A stretch of 64,000 nucleotides of DNA from the NCBI RefSeq assembly GCF_003574355.1, contig NZ_QWLB01000012.1, forward strand, positions 1 to 64,000, written 5' to 3'. This document shows, piece after piece, positions 35,367 through 44,300 of the stretch (the first letter of the stretch is position 1; the number at the start of each line of letters is the position of its first letter). Under the pieces are notes generated by a model. The model was given only the letters and a program-made list of their open reading frames with translations, ran no database searches and was not told where the DNA came from. The position numbers were made by a program, and so were the translations under genes. Source of the DNA: Meiothermus granaticius NBRC 107808. Its GTDB lineage: Bacteria > Deinococcota > Deinococci > Deinococcales > Thermaceae.

Positions 35367-37097
35367 TTACTTCTGGTACATCAGCGGAACCGGATAGTAC
35401 CCTGGGATCACCCCCAGGTCGTAGATATAGTTGCCATACTTGGTGCTCACGGCGCCCACCGCGTTGGCCTTGGCAATCATGATCACCATGGCCTGGCGGG
35501 CGAAGATGGCTTGCCAGCGGTCATAGAGGGCCTTGCGTTCGGTAAAGTTGGTGGTGCTGGCGGCTTTATCCCAGATGTCGTAGATCTCTTTTTCCCAGGG
35601 CAGGAAGTTGTTGAACTGGGGCGGGTCCCCCTCTTTGAGAGGCATGGTGCTCTGGTGCCAGTAGTACAGGGCCCCGCCCGGTTTCCAGATGGGGGTGCGC
35701 AGCTCGGGGTCGGGCTGGTCGCCGAAGCCCAGGATGATGGCATCCCAATCCTTGCCGCGTCCGGTAGAGAGTAGGTTGGAGGTCAGCACACCTTGCAGAT
35801 CGGCTTTAACCCCGATGCTTTTGAGGTCGTTTTGGATGATGGTGGCGATGGCGCTAAAAGTGGAGCTGTTGGAGCCGTAGGTAAGGGTGAACTCTAGGGG
35901 TTTACCGCTGGGCAAAAGGCGGATTCCATCGGGTCCGCGCTTTAGGCCCAACTTGTCCAAGGCTGCGCTGGCGGCTTTTAGGTCAAAGTCGCCCAGCAGC
36001 TTGGTGGTGTTGTAGTACCACTCGCTGATTGGAGCCACCCCATTGCCCGGAAGCTCGGCCAGGCCGTTATAAACATCGTCAATGATGCGCTTGCGATTCA
36101 CCGCGGACTGGATTGCCAAGCGGAAGCCTGTTTCCTTGAACAGCTTGGCCAGCTCGGGGTTTTTGTCGTCGTAATTGAAAGCCAGGTGGGGCGGTGAGCC
36201 GAAGAGGGCGCGGAACTGCACCACCCTGATGGGGGCCCCGCTGACCTCGCGCTGTTTGAGGGTGGGGAAATCGGTTCCGGTGATGTTGAGCTGCCCGAGG
36301 TTTCCGGCTAAAAACTGAGCCACTTGGGCCTGCGAGTCAGGGATTACCAGATACTCGAGCCGATCCAGGTAAGGCAAAGGGGTTCCCGCGGCGTCCTTCT
36401 TCCAATAGTTGGGGTTGCGCTCGAGGGTCACCTTCTGGCCAGGGGTGTAGCTCACCAAGCGGAAGGCCCCGGTGCCCACCACCTCCTTGGGATCTACGTT
36501 GGTGGGCCAGGCATTGTTGATCTCAGCCGCGGGCTTACCCGCCTCCTGGCTAAAGCTCAGCAGCTTGTGCTTGGGCAGTATCGGCAGCCGCATGTACTGG
36601 ATGAAAGCGGGAGCCGGTTTGGGCAAGGTGAAGCGCACCGTGCTGGCGTCCACCTTTTCGACCTTGACCCCGGCGAAGTTGCCCGGATCCCCCCCCTTGG
36701 CCTCGGGGTTGGCGACCGCCTGGGTGTAGGTGAACACCACATCATCGGCGGTGAAAGGCTGCCCATCCGACCACTTAACCCCCTGGCGCAGCTTGAAGGT
36801 GTAGATTTTGCTGCCCCCGGTGATGGTCCAGGAGGTGGCCAGGGCCGGCTCGATTTTGTAGTTGGCCAGGTTGTACTCGATCAGCCCCTCAAAGAGCTGG
36901 TTGGCAATGGTGGAGCCGGCGTTGTCTATGGCGCCATAGTAAAAAAAAGTCTGGGGAGCGCTGCTTAGGGCCAGGGTGAGGGTGCCGCCGGGCTTGCCAA
37001 TGACCACCCCCAGGCTGTCATAGCCGGTGACGGTTTTGGTCTGGGCCAGGGCTACACCGCTCGCCAGGGCAGCCAGGAGCCAAAGGGTTTTCTTCAT
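35367..37097 (-). CDS. ABC importer substrate-binding protein, family 5 (OppA/DppA type)
   Basis: Exported ligand-binding protein of 576 residues. The ATG at 37097 gives a signal peptide (MKKTLWLLAALASGVALAQ) and has AAGGAGG five bases upstream; an open frame to 37448 is therefore not used. Family 5 signatures include WSDGQPFTADDVVFTY and VGTGAFRLVSYTPGQKVTLERN in pieces (VGTGAFRLVSYTPG; LERNPNYWKK). Ligands may be oligopeptides or oligosaccharides. The promoter at 37165-37193 lies next to a GntR operator. Confidence 0.93.
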   Translation of the reverse strand: MKKTLWLLAALASGVALAQTKTVTGYDSLGVVIGKPGGTLTLALSSAPQTFFYYGAIDNAGSTIANQLFEGLIEYNLANYKIEPALATSWTITGGSKIYTFKLRQGVKWSDGQPFTADDVVFTYTQAVANPEAKGGDPGNFAGVKVEKVDASTVRFTLPKPAPAFIQYMRLPILPKHKLLSFSQEAGKPAAEINNAWPTNVDPKEVVGTGAFRLVSYTPGQKVTLERNPNYWKKDAAGTPLPYLDRLEYLVIPDSQAQVAQFLAGNLGQLNITGTDFPTLKQREVSGAPIRVVQFRALFGSPPHLAFNYDDKNPELAKLFKETGFRLAIQSAVNRKRIIDDVYNGLAELPGNGVAPISEWYYNTTKLLGDFDLKAASAALDKLGLKRGPDGIRLLPSGKPLEFTLTYGSNSSTFSAIATIIQNDLKSIGVKADLQGVLTSNLLSTGRGKDWDAIILGFGDQPDPELRTPIWKPGGALYYWHQSTMPLKEGDPPQFNNFLPWEKEIYDIWDKAASTTNFTERKALYDRWQAIFARQAMVIMIAKANAVGAVSTKYGNYIYDLGVIPGYYPVPLMYQK

Positions 37098-37164
37098 GGT
37101 GCCTCCTTGAGGAGCTGACGAACCTGCCCGCTTCCCGGGCCGCTGCTGCTGAGGTTCGAGGCTG

Positions 37165-37193
37165 AGTATACGGCTCAGGGCCCACCTTGGCAA
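37165..37193 (-). promoter_or_regulatory. Promoter of the first ABC importer operon
   Basis: TTGCCA (37188-37193) and TATACT (37165-37170) on the minus strand are 17 bases apart. The predicted operator at 37198-37215 lies just upstream of this -35 box. Confidence 0.7.
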
Positions 37194-37197
37194 CCGA

Positions 37198-37215
37198 TTG
37201 GTATGTGAATGGTAT
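37198..37215. promoter_or_regulatory. Predicted GntR/HutC operator, copy A (with extended -10 of the regulator gene)
   Basis: TTGGTATGTGAATGGTAT contains two TGGTAT units one helical turn (11 bases) apart. It runs into TGGTATAAT, an extended -10 box (TATAAT at 37213-37218) 9 bases before the regulator ATG. The same TTGGTAT-N5-TGGTAT pattern recurs at 41349-41366 in front of the second importer operon, which makes it the likely site of the GntR protein and implies autoregulation. Confidence 0.65.
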
Positions 37216-37227
37216 AATCTGGGCCAC

Positions 37228-37950
37228 ATGTACCTCACCCTGGACCAGACCGCAACCACTCCGCTGTACCTGCAGCTCGAGGCCAGGCTGCGCGATGCCC
37301 TGAGCAGCGGCACCTGGAAAGCCGGGGAGGCCCTGCCTCCTGAGCGGGCGTTGGCCCAGCAGTTCGGGGTTTCGCGGCTAACCCTGCGCAAGGCTCTGGA
37401 GCGCCTCGAGGCCCAGGGCTTGGTGCAGCGCCGCCAAGGCTCGGGCACTTACGTGGCGCCCCGGCTCGAGCAGCCCCTTTCAGCCCTGACCGGTTTCAGC
37501 CAGGACATGCGGGCCCGCGGTCTGGAGCCCAGCGACCGTTGGCTCAAGCGGGGGCTTTTCGCTGCCAGTCCCGAGGAGGTCTTGGCCCTTCAGCTCTCGC
37601 CGGGCGAGCGGGTGGCGAGGCTCGAGCGGGTACGCAGCGCCCAAGGGGAGCCGATGGCGGTGGAGCGTGCGGCAATCCCCGCCCACCTGCTGCCCGAGCC
37701 GGAAGCGGTGAAGGATTCGCTATACACCCATCTGGAGGGCAGAGGGCTGCGGCCTTGGCGGGCTCTACAGCGGCTAAGGGCGGTAGCCGCGGGGCGCCAA
37801 GAAGCCGGTCTGCTGGGGGTGCGATCGGGAAGCCCTTTGCTGTACATCGAGCGGCTCAGCTTTTTGCCGGACGGTGGGGTGCTCGAGTTCACCCGCAGCC
37901 ACTACCGCGGCGATCGCTACGACTTCGTGGCCGAGCTGCGCTCGAGCTAA
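37228..37950 (+). CDS. GntR-family regulator, HutC subfamily (UTRA effector domain)
   Basis: A 240-residue regulator: winged helix at residues 8-72 (PLYLQLEARLRDALSSG; LPPERALAQQFGVSRLTLRK; RRQGSGTYVAPR), then a UTRA effector domain with GERVARLERVRSAQGEPMAV and a C-terminal YRGDRYDFVAEL. Such domains bind small sugars, amino acids or similar ligands. The ATG at 37228 matches the family start; an upstream frame to 37198 would run through its own promoter. It sits between two importer sets and probably controls both or the second. Confidence 0.92.
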   Translation: MYLTLDQTATTPLYLQLEARLRDALSSGTWKAGEALPPERALAQQFGVSRLTLRKALERLEAQGLVQRRQGSGTYVAPRLEQPLSALTGFSQDMRARGLEPSDRWLKRGLFAASPEEVLALQLSPGERVARLERVRSAQGEPMAVERAAIPAHLLPEPEAVKDSLYTHLEGRGLRPWRALQRLRAVAAGRQEAGLLGVRSGSPLLYIERLSFLPDGGVLEFTRSHYRGDRYDFVAELRSS

Positions 37951-37967
37951 GCGGGAGGCCGCGAGGC

Positions 37968-38807
37968 TTAGCGCCCCTGAAGTCGGGGGTCCAGAGTATC
38001 GCGGAGCACATCCCCCAGCAGATTAAACCCCAGCGAGGCCAGGAGGATGGCCAGCCCGGAAAATAGCGAGGTCCAGGGGGAGAGGGTCAGGTAGGCCCGC
38101 CCCTCGGCCAGCATCTGCCCCAGTGAGGGATTGGGGGGCTGGGTGCCCAGGCCCAGGAAGGCCAGCGAAGACTCCACCAGGATGGCGGTGGAGAGGGCTA
38201 AGGTGGTCTGAACCAAGATCACCGAGGCCAGGTTGGGCAGAATGTGTCGCAGCACCACCCGCCCAACCCCTGCCCCCAAGGCCTGTGCGGCCTGGACGTA
38301 ATCCGAGGCCCGCAGTACCAGGGCTGGCCCGCGGGTAAGCCGCACAAAAATCGGGATGTAGACGATGCCGATGGCCAGCGCCGCATTCCACTGGCTGGGT
38401 CCGAGCAGGGCCACGATGCCGATGGCCAGAAGGATGATAGGGAAGGCCAGCAGTACGTCCATCACCCGCAGGGTGACGCGGTCGAGCCAACCGCCGTTGT
38501 AGGCGGCCAGGATGCCCAGGGGGGCCCCGAGGATCAGGGCAATTCCCACCGACGCAAAAGCCACCTCGAGCGAGCTGCGAAAGCCGTAGAGAATCCTTGA
38601 AAACACATCCCGACCAAACTGGTCGGTGCCGAGCCAGTGGGCCGCGCTGGGGCCGGAAAGCCGCGCCAGGATATCCTGCTGGGTGGGCGCAAAAGGAGCC
38701 AGGGGAGGGCCCAGCAGCGCCGCCCCGATAACCAATACGCTCAGCAGCAATCCGAGCAGTCCCAGGGGACTATGCAGAAGGGGCTTAAGGCTGCGCTTCA
38801 GGGTCAT
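37968..38807 (-). CDS. Peptide/solute ABC importer permease (DppC type)
   Basis: Inner-membrane permease of 279 residues, the normal DppC size, without the long insert seen in the first set. It shows DQFGRDVFSRILYGFRSSL, and the EAA loop is ASDYVQAAQALGAGVGRVVL followed by RHILPN. It starts 8 bases after dppB-like stop and ends the second importer operon, converging with the regulator gene. Confidence 0.93.
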   Translation of the reverse strand: MTLKRSLKPLLHSPLGLLGLLLSVLVIGAALLGPPLAPFAPTQQDILARLSGPSAAHWLGTDQFGRDVFSRILYGFRSSLEVAFASVGIALILGAPLGILAAYNGGWLDRVTLRVMDVLLAFPIILLAIGIVALLGPSQWNAALAIGIVYIPIFVRLTRGPALVLRASDYVQAAQALGAGVGRVVLRHILPNLASVILVQTTLALSTAILVESSLAFLGLGTQPPNPSLGQMLAEGRAYLTLSPWTSLFSGLAILLASLGFNLLGDVLRDTLDPRLQGR

Positions 38808-38815
38808 AGGTGGGT

Positions 38816-39766
38816 TTAGGCGTACTCCACTCGAGGGTCTAGGCGGGCGTACAACAGGTCTACCAGCAGGTTGATCAGGACGAAGATGGTCGTGATCAGC
38901 AGGATTGAGCCCTGTACCAGGGGGTAGTTGCGCTCATTGATGGCCCCTACGATGAGCCGGCCCATCCCCGGTAGAGCGAACACCTGCTCGACCACGATGG
39001 CCCCTCCAAACAGGTACCCGACCTGGATGCCCACCACCGTGACCAGGGGGATCAGGGCGTTCTTCAGGGCGTGTTTGTAGACCACCGTCCGCTCGGAGAG
39101 CCCCTTGGCCCGGGCGGTGCGGATGAAGTCTTGATTCAAGAGATCGAGCAGCGAACTGCGCAACAGCCTCGAGAGCCCCGCCAGAAGGGGAAGGGCTAAG
39201 GTCAGCACCGGTAGGATGATCCGCTGTAGATGGCCTATGGGGTTCTCGCTAAAGGGCACATACCCCAGGGTGGGCCAGGCAGGAGCCAGCTTGAAGGCCA
39301 AAAAGATGAACAGCGTGCCCAGCCAGAACGAAGGCAGGGTTACCCCGGTGATGGAGAGGATGCGAATCAACATCTCGGCCAGCGAATTGCGCCAGTAGGC
39401 GGTGAGAATGCCCACCGGAATGGCGAACAACAAGCCGATTCCCAACGAGAGCAGGGTGAGCTCGAGGGTCAGCGGCAAGCGCTGCACAATCTCTTGGGTG
39501 ACCGGGGTTCCGGTCCACACGCTCTGGCCCAGATTGCCCCTCAGGGCCTGGCCGAGCCAGTGCCCGTACTGCACCAGCAAGGGCTGGTTAAGCCCCAGTT
39601 TGTCGCGCAGGGCATTCAGGCGTTCAGGGGTGATTTCAGTGTTGGCCCCCAGCATGATCTCCACGGCATCGCCCGGGATCAACCGGATCATCAAGAACAC
39701 CACCAGCGAGACCCCAAACATGACCACGATCAGGTCTAGTAGGCGCTTGAGGAAGTAGGAAATCAT
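38816..39766 (-). CDS. Peptide/solute ABC importer permease (DppB type)
   Basis: Inner-membrane permease of 316 residues with six helices. The start MISYFLKRLLDLIVVMFGVS, the periplasmic DKLGLNQPLLVQYGHWLGQAL (quoted as DKLGLNQPLLVQYGHW) and the EAA loop DFIRTARAKGLSERTVVYKHA are standard. It lies 14 bases after the binding-protein gene and 8 bases before the partner permease. Confidence 0.94.
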   Translation of the reverse strand: MISYFLKRLLDLIVVMFGVSLVVFLMIRLIPGDAVEIMLGANTEITPERLNALRDKLGLNQPLLVQYGHWLGQALRGNLGQSVWTGTPVTQEIVQRLPLTLELTLLSLGIGLLFAIPVGILTAYWRNSLAEMLIRILSITGVTLPSFWLGTLFIFLAFKLAPAWPTLGYVPFSENPIGHLQRIILPVLTLALPLLAGLSRLLRSSLLDLLNQDFIRTARAKGLSERTVVYKHALKNALIPLVTVVGIQVGYLFGGAIVVEQVFALPGMGRLIVGAINERNYPLVQGSILLITTIFVLINLLVDLLYARLDPRVEYA

Positions 39767-39780
39767 GTGGGGGAAACACT

Positions 39781-41295
39781 TTATTTGGCCAGCCAGGTGT
39801 CGCGCAGCGAGGCCAGCGAGCGGGTGGGGTTCGGACGGAAGCCCTGCACATTATCCCGAGCGGCAGAGAACAGGGTTCCGTAGACCAGATGGGCGATGGG
39901 GCCTTGGCAGGCCAGGATGGCCTGGAGCCGGGTGTAGATTTTGCGCCGGGCCTCGAGGCTGGTGGCAGTGCGGCCTTGGTTGAGCAGCTGATCTACCTGG
40001 GGGTTGGAGTATTTGAAGACGTTGGTGCTGCCCCCGGTGGAGAAGGTGCGGAAGAAGTAACCGTCCGGGTCAATGCTGCCGCCGTTAAGCGAGGCGAAGG
40101 CGTCGAAGTTGGAGTTGCGCCAATCCTGCACGAACTTGCCCAACTCCATCACCTCGAGCTTGGCACGGAACCCGGCCTGAGCGAGTTGGGCCTGTACCAC
40201 TTGGGCCACGTCCACCACGGTTTTTACCGAACCCAGGGTCAGGATGGTGAAGTCCACCCCATTGGGGTACCCCGCCTGGGCCAGGAGCTCCTTGGCCTTG
40301 GCGGGGTTATAGTCATAGCAAGCCCAGGCGCTGGTGGGAGAAGCCCAGCTCTTGAGGGCGGGGGAGAGCGGCCCCGCAGGGGTGCCATTGCCAAAGTACA
40401 CCGCCTGGACCAGGGCTTTTCGGTCAATTGCGTAGTTGAGGGCCTCGCGCACCTTAGGGTTGTCGAAGGGCTTGCGGCTGACGTTCATCCCAATCAGGCT
40501 GTAGGAGAGGTCTTGGGTTTGCAGCAGCTTGACCCCAGGGGTGTCCTTGAGGGTGACCGCCAGCGAAGGGTCAATGTTGGGCAGGAACTGATAGGTGCTG
40601 CTGGCCAGGCCCACTTGCCGAGTAGCGGCATCGGGGACGATGTTGAATTTGAGTGCATCGAGATAAGGCCGCCCTGCCCGCCAGTAGCGGGGGTTGCGCT
40701 CGAGCAGGATGAAGGTGTCGGGCACCCACTCCTTGAGCATGAAGGGGCCGGTGCCGACCGCTTTGCGCTGAAGATCGCCGCCGCCCTTGACATACTCGCT
40801 GGGCACAATGGAAAGCCCTGCAAGCTCGCTGAGAAAGGGGGCAAAGGGCTGGGTCAGCTCGAAGGTCACCTCATTGGGAGCAGTGGCTTTGGCTTCTTTG
40901 ACCAAATTGAAGCGGCTGGCCAAGGGGGAGCCGGTCTTGGGATCCCTAACCCGGTCAAAGGAGTACACCACATCCGCGCTGGTCAGGGATTGGCCGTTGT
41001 GGAAGGTGACCCCGGAGCGCAGCTTGAAGGTGTACCTGAGCCCATCGTCGCTGACCTTCCAGGACTCGGCGAGTGCGGGTTGGATGCCCAGGCGCTCATT
41101 GACCTCGACCAACCCCTCGTAGATTTCTCCAGTGATCAGGAAGGTGGCAAAGGCAGTGGCCACCTGGGGATCCAACCCAGCGGGCGAAGAGTCTACGGCC
41201 AGTTGCAGGGTTCCACCCCGCACCGGGGTTTGAGCCAGGGCCAGACCGAACATCAGGCTTAGAGCCAATGAGATTCCCCACCATCTGCAGCGCAT
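39781..41295 (-). CDS. ABC importer substrate-binding protein, family 5 (second set)
   Basis: Exported 504-residue ligand-binding protein with a signal peptide (to FGLALAQ). Family 5 features include HNGQSLTSADVVYSFDRVRD, VGTGPFMLKEWVPD and VREALNYAIDRKALVQ. AAGGAGG lies 4 bases before the ATG. Its promoter carries operator copy B of the GntR regulator, so expression should respond to the regulator's ligand, which may be the transported solute. It is only distantly related to the first binding protein, suggesting a different ligand. Confidence 0.93.
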   Translation of the reverse strand: MRCRWWGISLALSLMFGLALAQTPVRGGTLQLAVDSSPAGLDPQVATAFATFLITGEIYEGLVEVNERLGIQPALAESWKVSDDGLRYTFKLRSGVTFHNGQSLTSADVVYSFDRVRDPKTGSPLASRFNLVKEAKATAPNEVTFELTQPFAPFLSELAGLSIVPSEYVKGGGDLQRKAVGTGPFMLKEWVPDTFILLERNPRYWRAGRPYLDALKFNIVPDAATRQVGLASSTYQFLPNIDPSLAVTLKDTPGVKLLQTQDLSYSLIGMNVSRKPFDNPKVREALNYAIDRKALVQAVYFGNGTPAGPLSPALKSWASPTSAWACYDYNPAKAKELLAQAGYPNGVDFTILTLGSVKTVVDVAQVVQAQLAQAGFRAKLEVMELGKFVQDWRNSNFDAFASLNGGSIDPDGYFFRTFSTGGSTNVFKYSNPQVDQLLNQGRTATSLEARRKIYTRLQAILACQGPIAHLVYGTLFSAARDNVQGFRPNPTRSLASLRDTWLAK

Positions 41296-41330
41296 ACCGC
41301 CTCCTTGAGCCTTAGCCGGCTTGTCGGGCC

Positions 41331-41359
41331 ATTCTACGGTGGGGCGATTTGGTATTCAA
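41331..41359 (-). promoter_or_regulatory. Promoter of the second ABC importer operon
   Basis: TTGAAT (41354-41359) and TAGAAT (41331-41336) on the minus strand are exactly 17 bases apart. The -35 box lies inside the operator at 41349-41366, a layout expected for repression. Confidence 0.72.
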
Positions 41360-41366
41360 GTGGTAT
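41349..41366. promoter_or_regulatory. Predicted GntR/HutC operator, copy B
   Basis: TTGGTATTCAAGTGGTAT shares TTGGTAT-N5-TGGTAT with the site at 37198-37215 and differs only in the five-base spacer and flanks. It overlaps the -35 box of the importer promoter. Confidence 0.65.
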
Positions 41367-41371
41367 GCAGC

Positions 41372-44300
41372 TTAAAACCTAAAGGTCAACCCCACGCCAA
41401 AGCGGAATCCATCGGTCTGGCTGTCGCTGCTCGAGGGGGTGGAGATGTCTAAGGTCAGATCGGCTCCGATGGGCCGGATGGAGTACCCCAAGCTGAAGGT
41501 TGGCCGCAGGTAAGGGATGAGGTCGCTGCTAAAGCGGAAGCTGTAGTCGCCCTGCCGGTACTCGGCATATACCGTCTGGTAGCCCCGCAGATCCACGGAG
41601 TAAGCGAAAAACAGCTCGGGGGAGAGGTACTTGCCAATCGTGAACTTGGTTTCCTCGACCTTGCCTCCGTTCAAGAGCGGGATATCTACCTTGACCTGAT
41701 CCAGGCCTAAAACCTTGGAGAGCTCGGTCTCGAGCTGCCCCAACAGGAAGTTTTGCACCACCCCCTGGATGCCCGACTGGGCGATATCGTTGGGCAGCAC
41801 CGAGAGGTCGGAGCGCCCCAGCAGTAGGAGGGCGTAGATCTCGGCCTGGCTCAAGGGGCCGCTCGAGGTCTGGGCGGTGAAAGTCGGGTCCAGGTTGATC
41901 TTGATCTTGCCGTTCTGCCGCACAAACTGCCCCTTGAGGGTGAGGTAGATTTTGACGGTCTCGTTCTTGGCCTGATCCTGCACCTGGGTATCGGCGGTGA
42001 TCTGTATCTCCGGCAGGATGCCGTTGTCGGGGCTGAAGCGGGCATAGCTGCGCTCGGTGCTGCTGCGATCATGCAGGGTAAATTCGCGGTTCCACAGCCT
42101 GAAACTCCCGCGCAAGGGCACCACTTCCCCGGACAGGTAGGGGTTGGAGGCGTCACCGTTGAGGTAGAGGTCCCCGGCCAGCTCGCCCTGGGCCAGCGGT
42201 TCTTGGATCAGAATTCCACGCTCCGCCTGGATTTCCACATTGACGAACTGCACAGGGATCGGCGGGCTCTGGCCGGGGTTGCTGGGCGGGCTCGAGGCCG
42301 GGATGGAGACCTCCTGCTGGCCTTGGGGGAGCCCCAACCGGGCCCGCATGACCTCCACCGAGCCCAGGATGCGATAAACCCCATCGGTGTAGTTGAGCAC
42401 CAGGTTGGTGTTGACCAGGCCGTCCAGCAAGAAGTACTGCGGGTAGCTCACCGGGACCGGGCCTTGCAGGGCCAGGGCCAGCCGAGGGAAGAGGGTTCCG
42501 TTGAGCCGGGCTTGCTGATTGACCAGCCGCACGTCCAGCACATAACTGGGATAGCTGAAGCTGAGGGCGAACGGTTCGTTGGGCGATAACAAGGGCAGAT
42601 TGGCGCTGCCTTTAGCACTCACCGTAAACCCCTCAGCGTCGCCTTCACCGGAAAGATCGGCCACCGCAGGATAGGGGGCGGTCAGGGTGAGGCGTCCGGT
42701 AGCGGTGGCGGTTTTGCCAACCTGGAGGGTAGCCCGGGGGGTCTCGGCCCGCACCGGCCCCAGCTTGAAGCGGAAGTTCTCCAAGCTCAGGTCAAAAACC
42801 TGGCCATCCGAGCGCAGCCGCAGGGTACCGCTCCCTTCGGGGGCATAGGGTTTGAGGTTGGGAATGACCTGAAGGACTGGGGTAAATGTGGTGTTCTCCA
42901 GATCGAGCCGGAGATTGCTCCGGTTGCGGCCCCAGTATCCGCTGCCTTTCCAGGTTCCCTTTCCCGCCAGGGCTAGCTCATCAATGTAGAGCCGCTCGCC
43001 TTCAAACCGCAGCACGGCCTGACCTGAGAGCGCGTCCCCGCCCCCTTCGAAGCGCAGATTCTGCCCGACAAACACCCCTTTGGAAGCCCAGGCATTGCGC
43101 AAATCGAGGTCGAAGCTGGCTTTGCCCGTCCAGTAGGCTTGTCCCGAGAGATCGCCCACCCAGGCTGAGAGCAGCCAGTGCAGAGGGAAGGCGGAGGCGC
43201 TGGCCTCGCCGGAGAGGTGTTGGCCGTCGCTTTGCAGGTGGATGCGGCTGCGGCTCGAGCCCAGGTCGGTATCCTGGCGGAACAGGCCCTCGCTTTTCAC
43301 CTGGTCGAAGGTTAGATCCGCCTGGAAAACCCCCCCTTGATAGTGGCCCTCGAGCCGGGTGGCCAGGCTCAGGCCATCGTTCTTGATGGAGAGGCCGGGG
43401 CTGCTGAGGCTGAATGTGGCCTTGTCGGCACTGTACTCTGCTTGCCCGCTGGCCCGTCCTTCGAGATAGGGGATTCGGCTGGCCAGCAGAGGGATCTCGC
43501 TGAGGTTGAGGTCGCTGAAGCGGAGGCTGGCTCTAGGCCCGGAGCCCCCCAGCGAAGCGCTGAGGTTGAGGGTGCCGACCCCGCCTTCCACTTTGCCCTG
43601 GGCGCTGAGCTCCCCCTTGCCCTGTAGCTGGAGGGCCGCGTTGCTGTCGAGGGCAGGGAGCGGTAGGTTGACGGAGAGTGAGCCCGCCCAGGCTCCGCCT
43701 GACCCGTACTCGAGACCCCCGTTCAGCCAGGGCCCCTTGGCCTTCAAGCGGGCCTCGAGGGCCTTACCCTGAAGCTCCAACACCTGCGGGGGTTGCTTGT
43801 CGCTTGCACCGGTGTAGGTGGCTTGATAGGTTCCATCCAGCCCCACGCGCCCGTTCAGCGTTCCATCCCCCCAGGGCAGCCATTCGGTAGCCGGGTGGCT
43901 GCCGCTGAAACTCACCTGCTGGTCCTCGCCCTTCAGGCTTAGCTCGAGGCCGTACAGTGCGGCGTCCAGGCGGCCACTCAGCTTTCCCCCGCTGTAGACC
44001 AGGTTTCCTTGGCCCAACCCTGGAGCCGCCAGGGTGAGGGCATAGGTCTCGAGGTTGAACCCAGCGGTGATCTGCCCCTCCGCCAGCGGATAAGCGGCCT
44101 CGAGACTCCTTCCCTGGCCCTGCACCGTCACTCCCCGCACCTCGAGGCTTCCCGAGGCGCTGCGCTCCGCCAGATTGAGGCTGAGATGCTGGGCCGGAGC
44201 CCCTCCAGCCCCCTGGAGCACCTGGGATGAAGCGGTACGGGCGTTGAGGGTGGGGGGGGCCGGCTTGGACCCTCCTGAAGGGGTCGGGTTGAAGACCTCG

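Noticed and set aside
39889-41262. A 457-codon plus-strand frame opposite the second substrate-binding protein
   Set aside because: Antisense shadow of a clear family 5 binding protein with signal peptide and ribosome site; its own product is Gly/Val/Leu/His-biased and matches nothing recognised.
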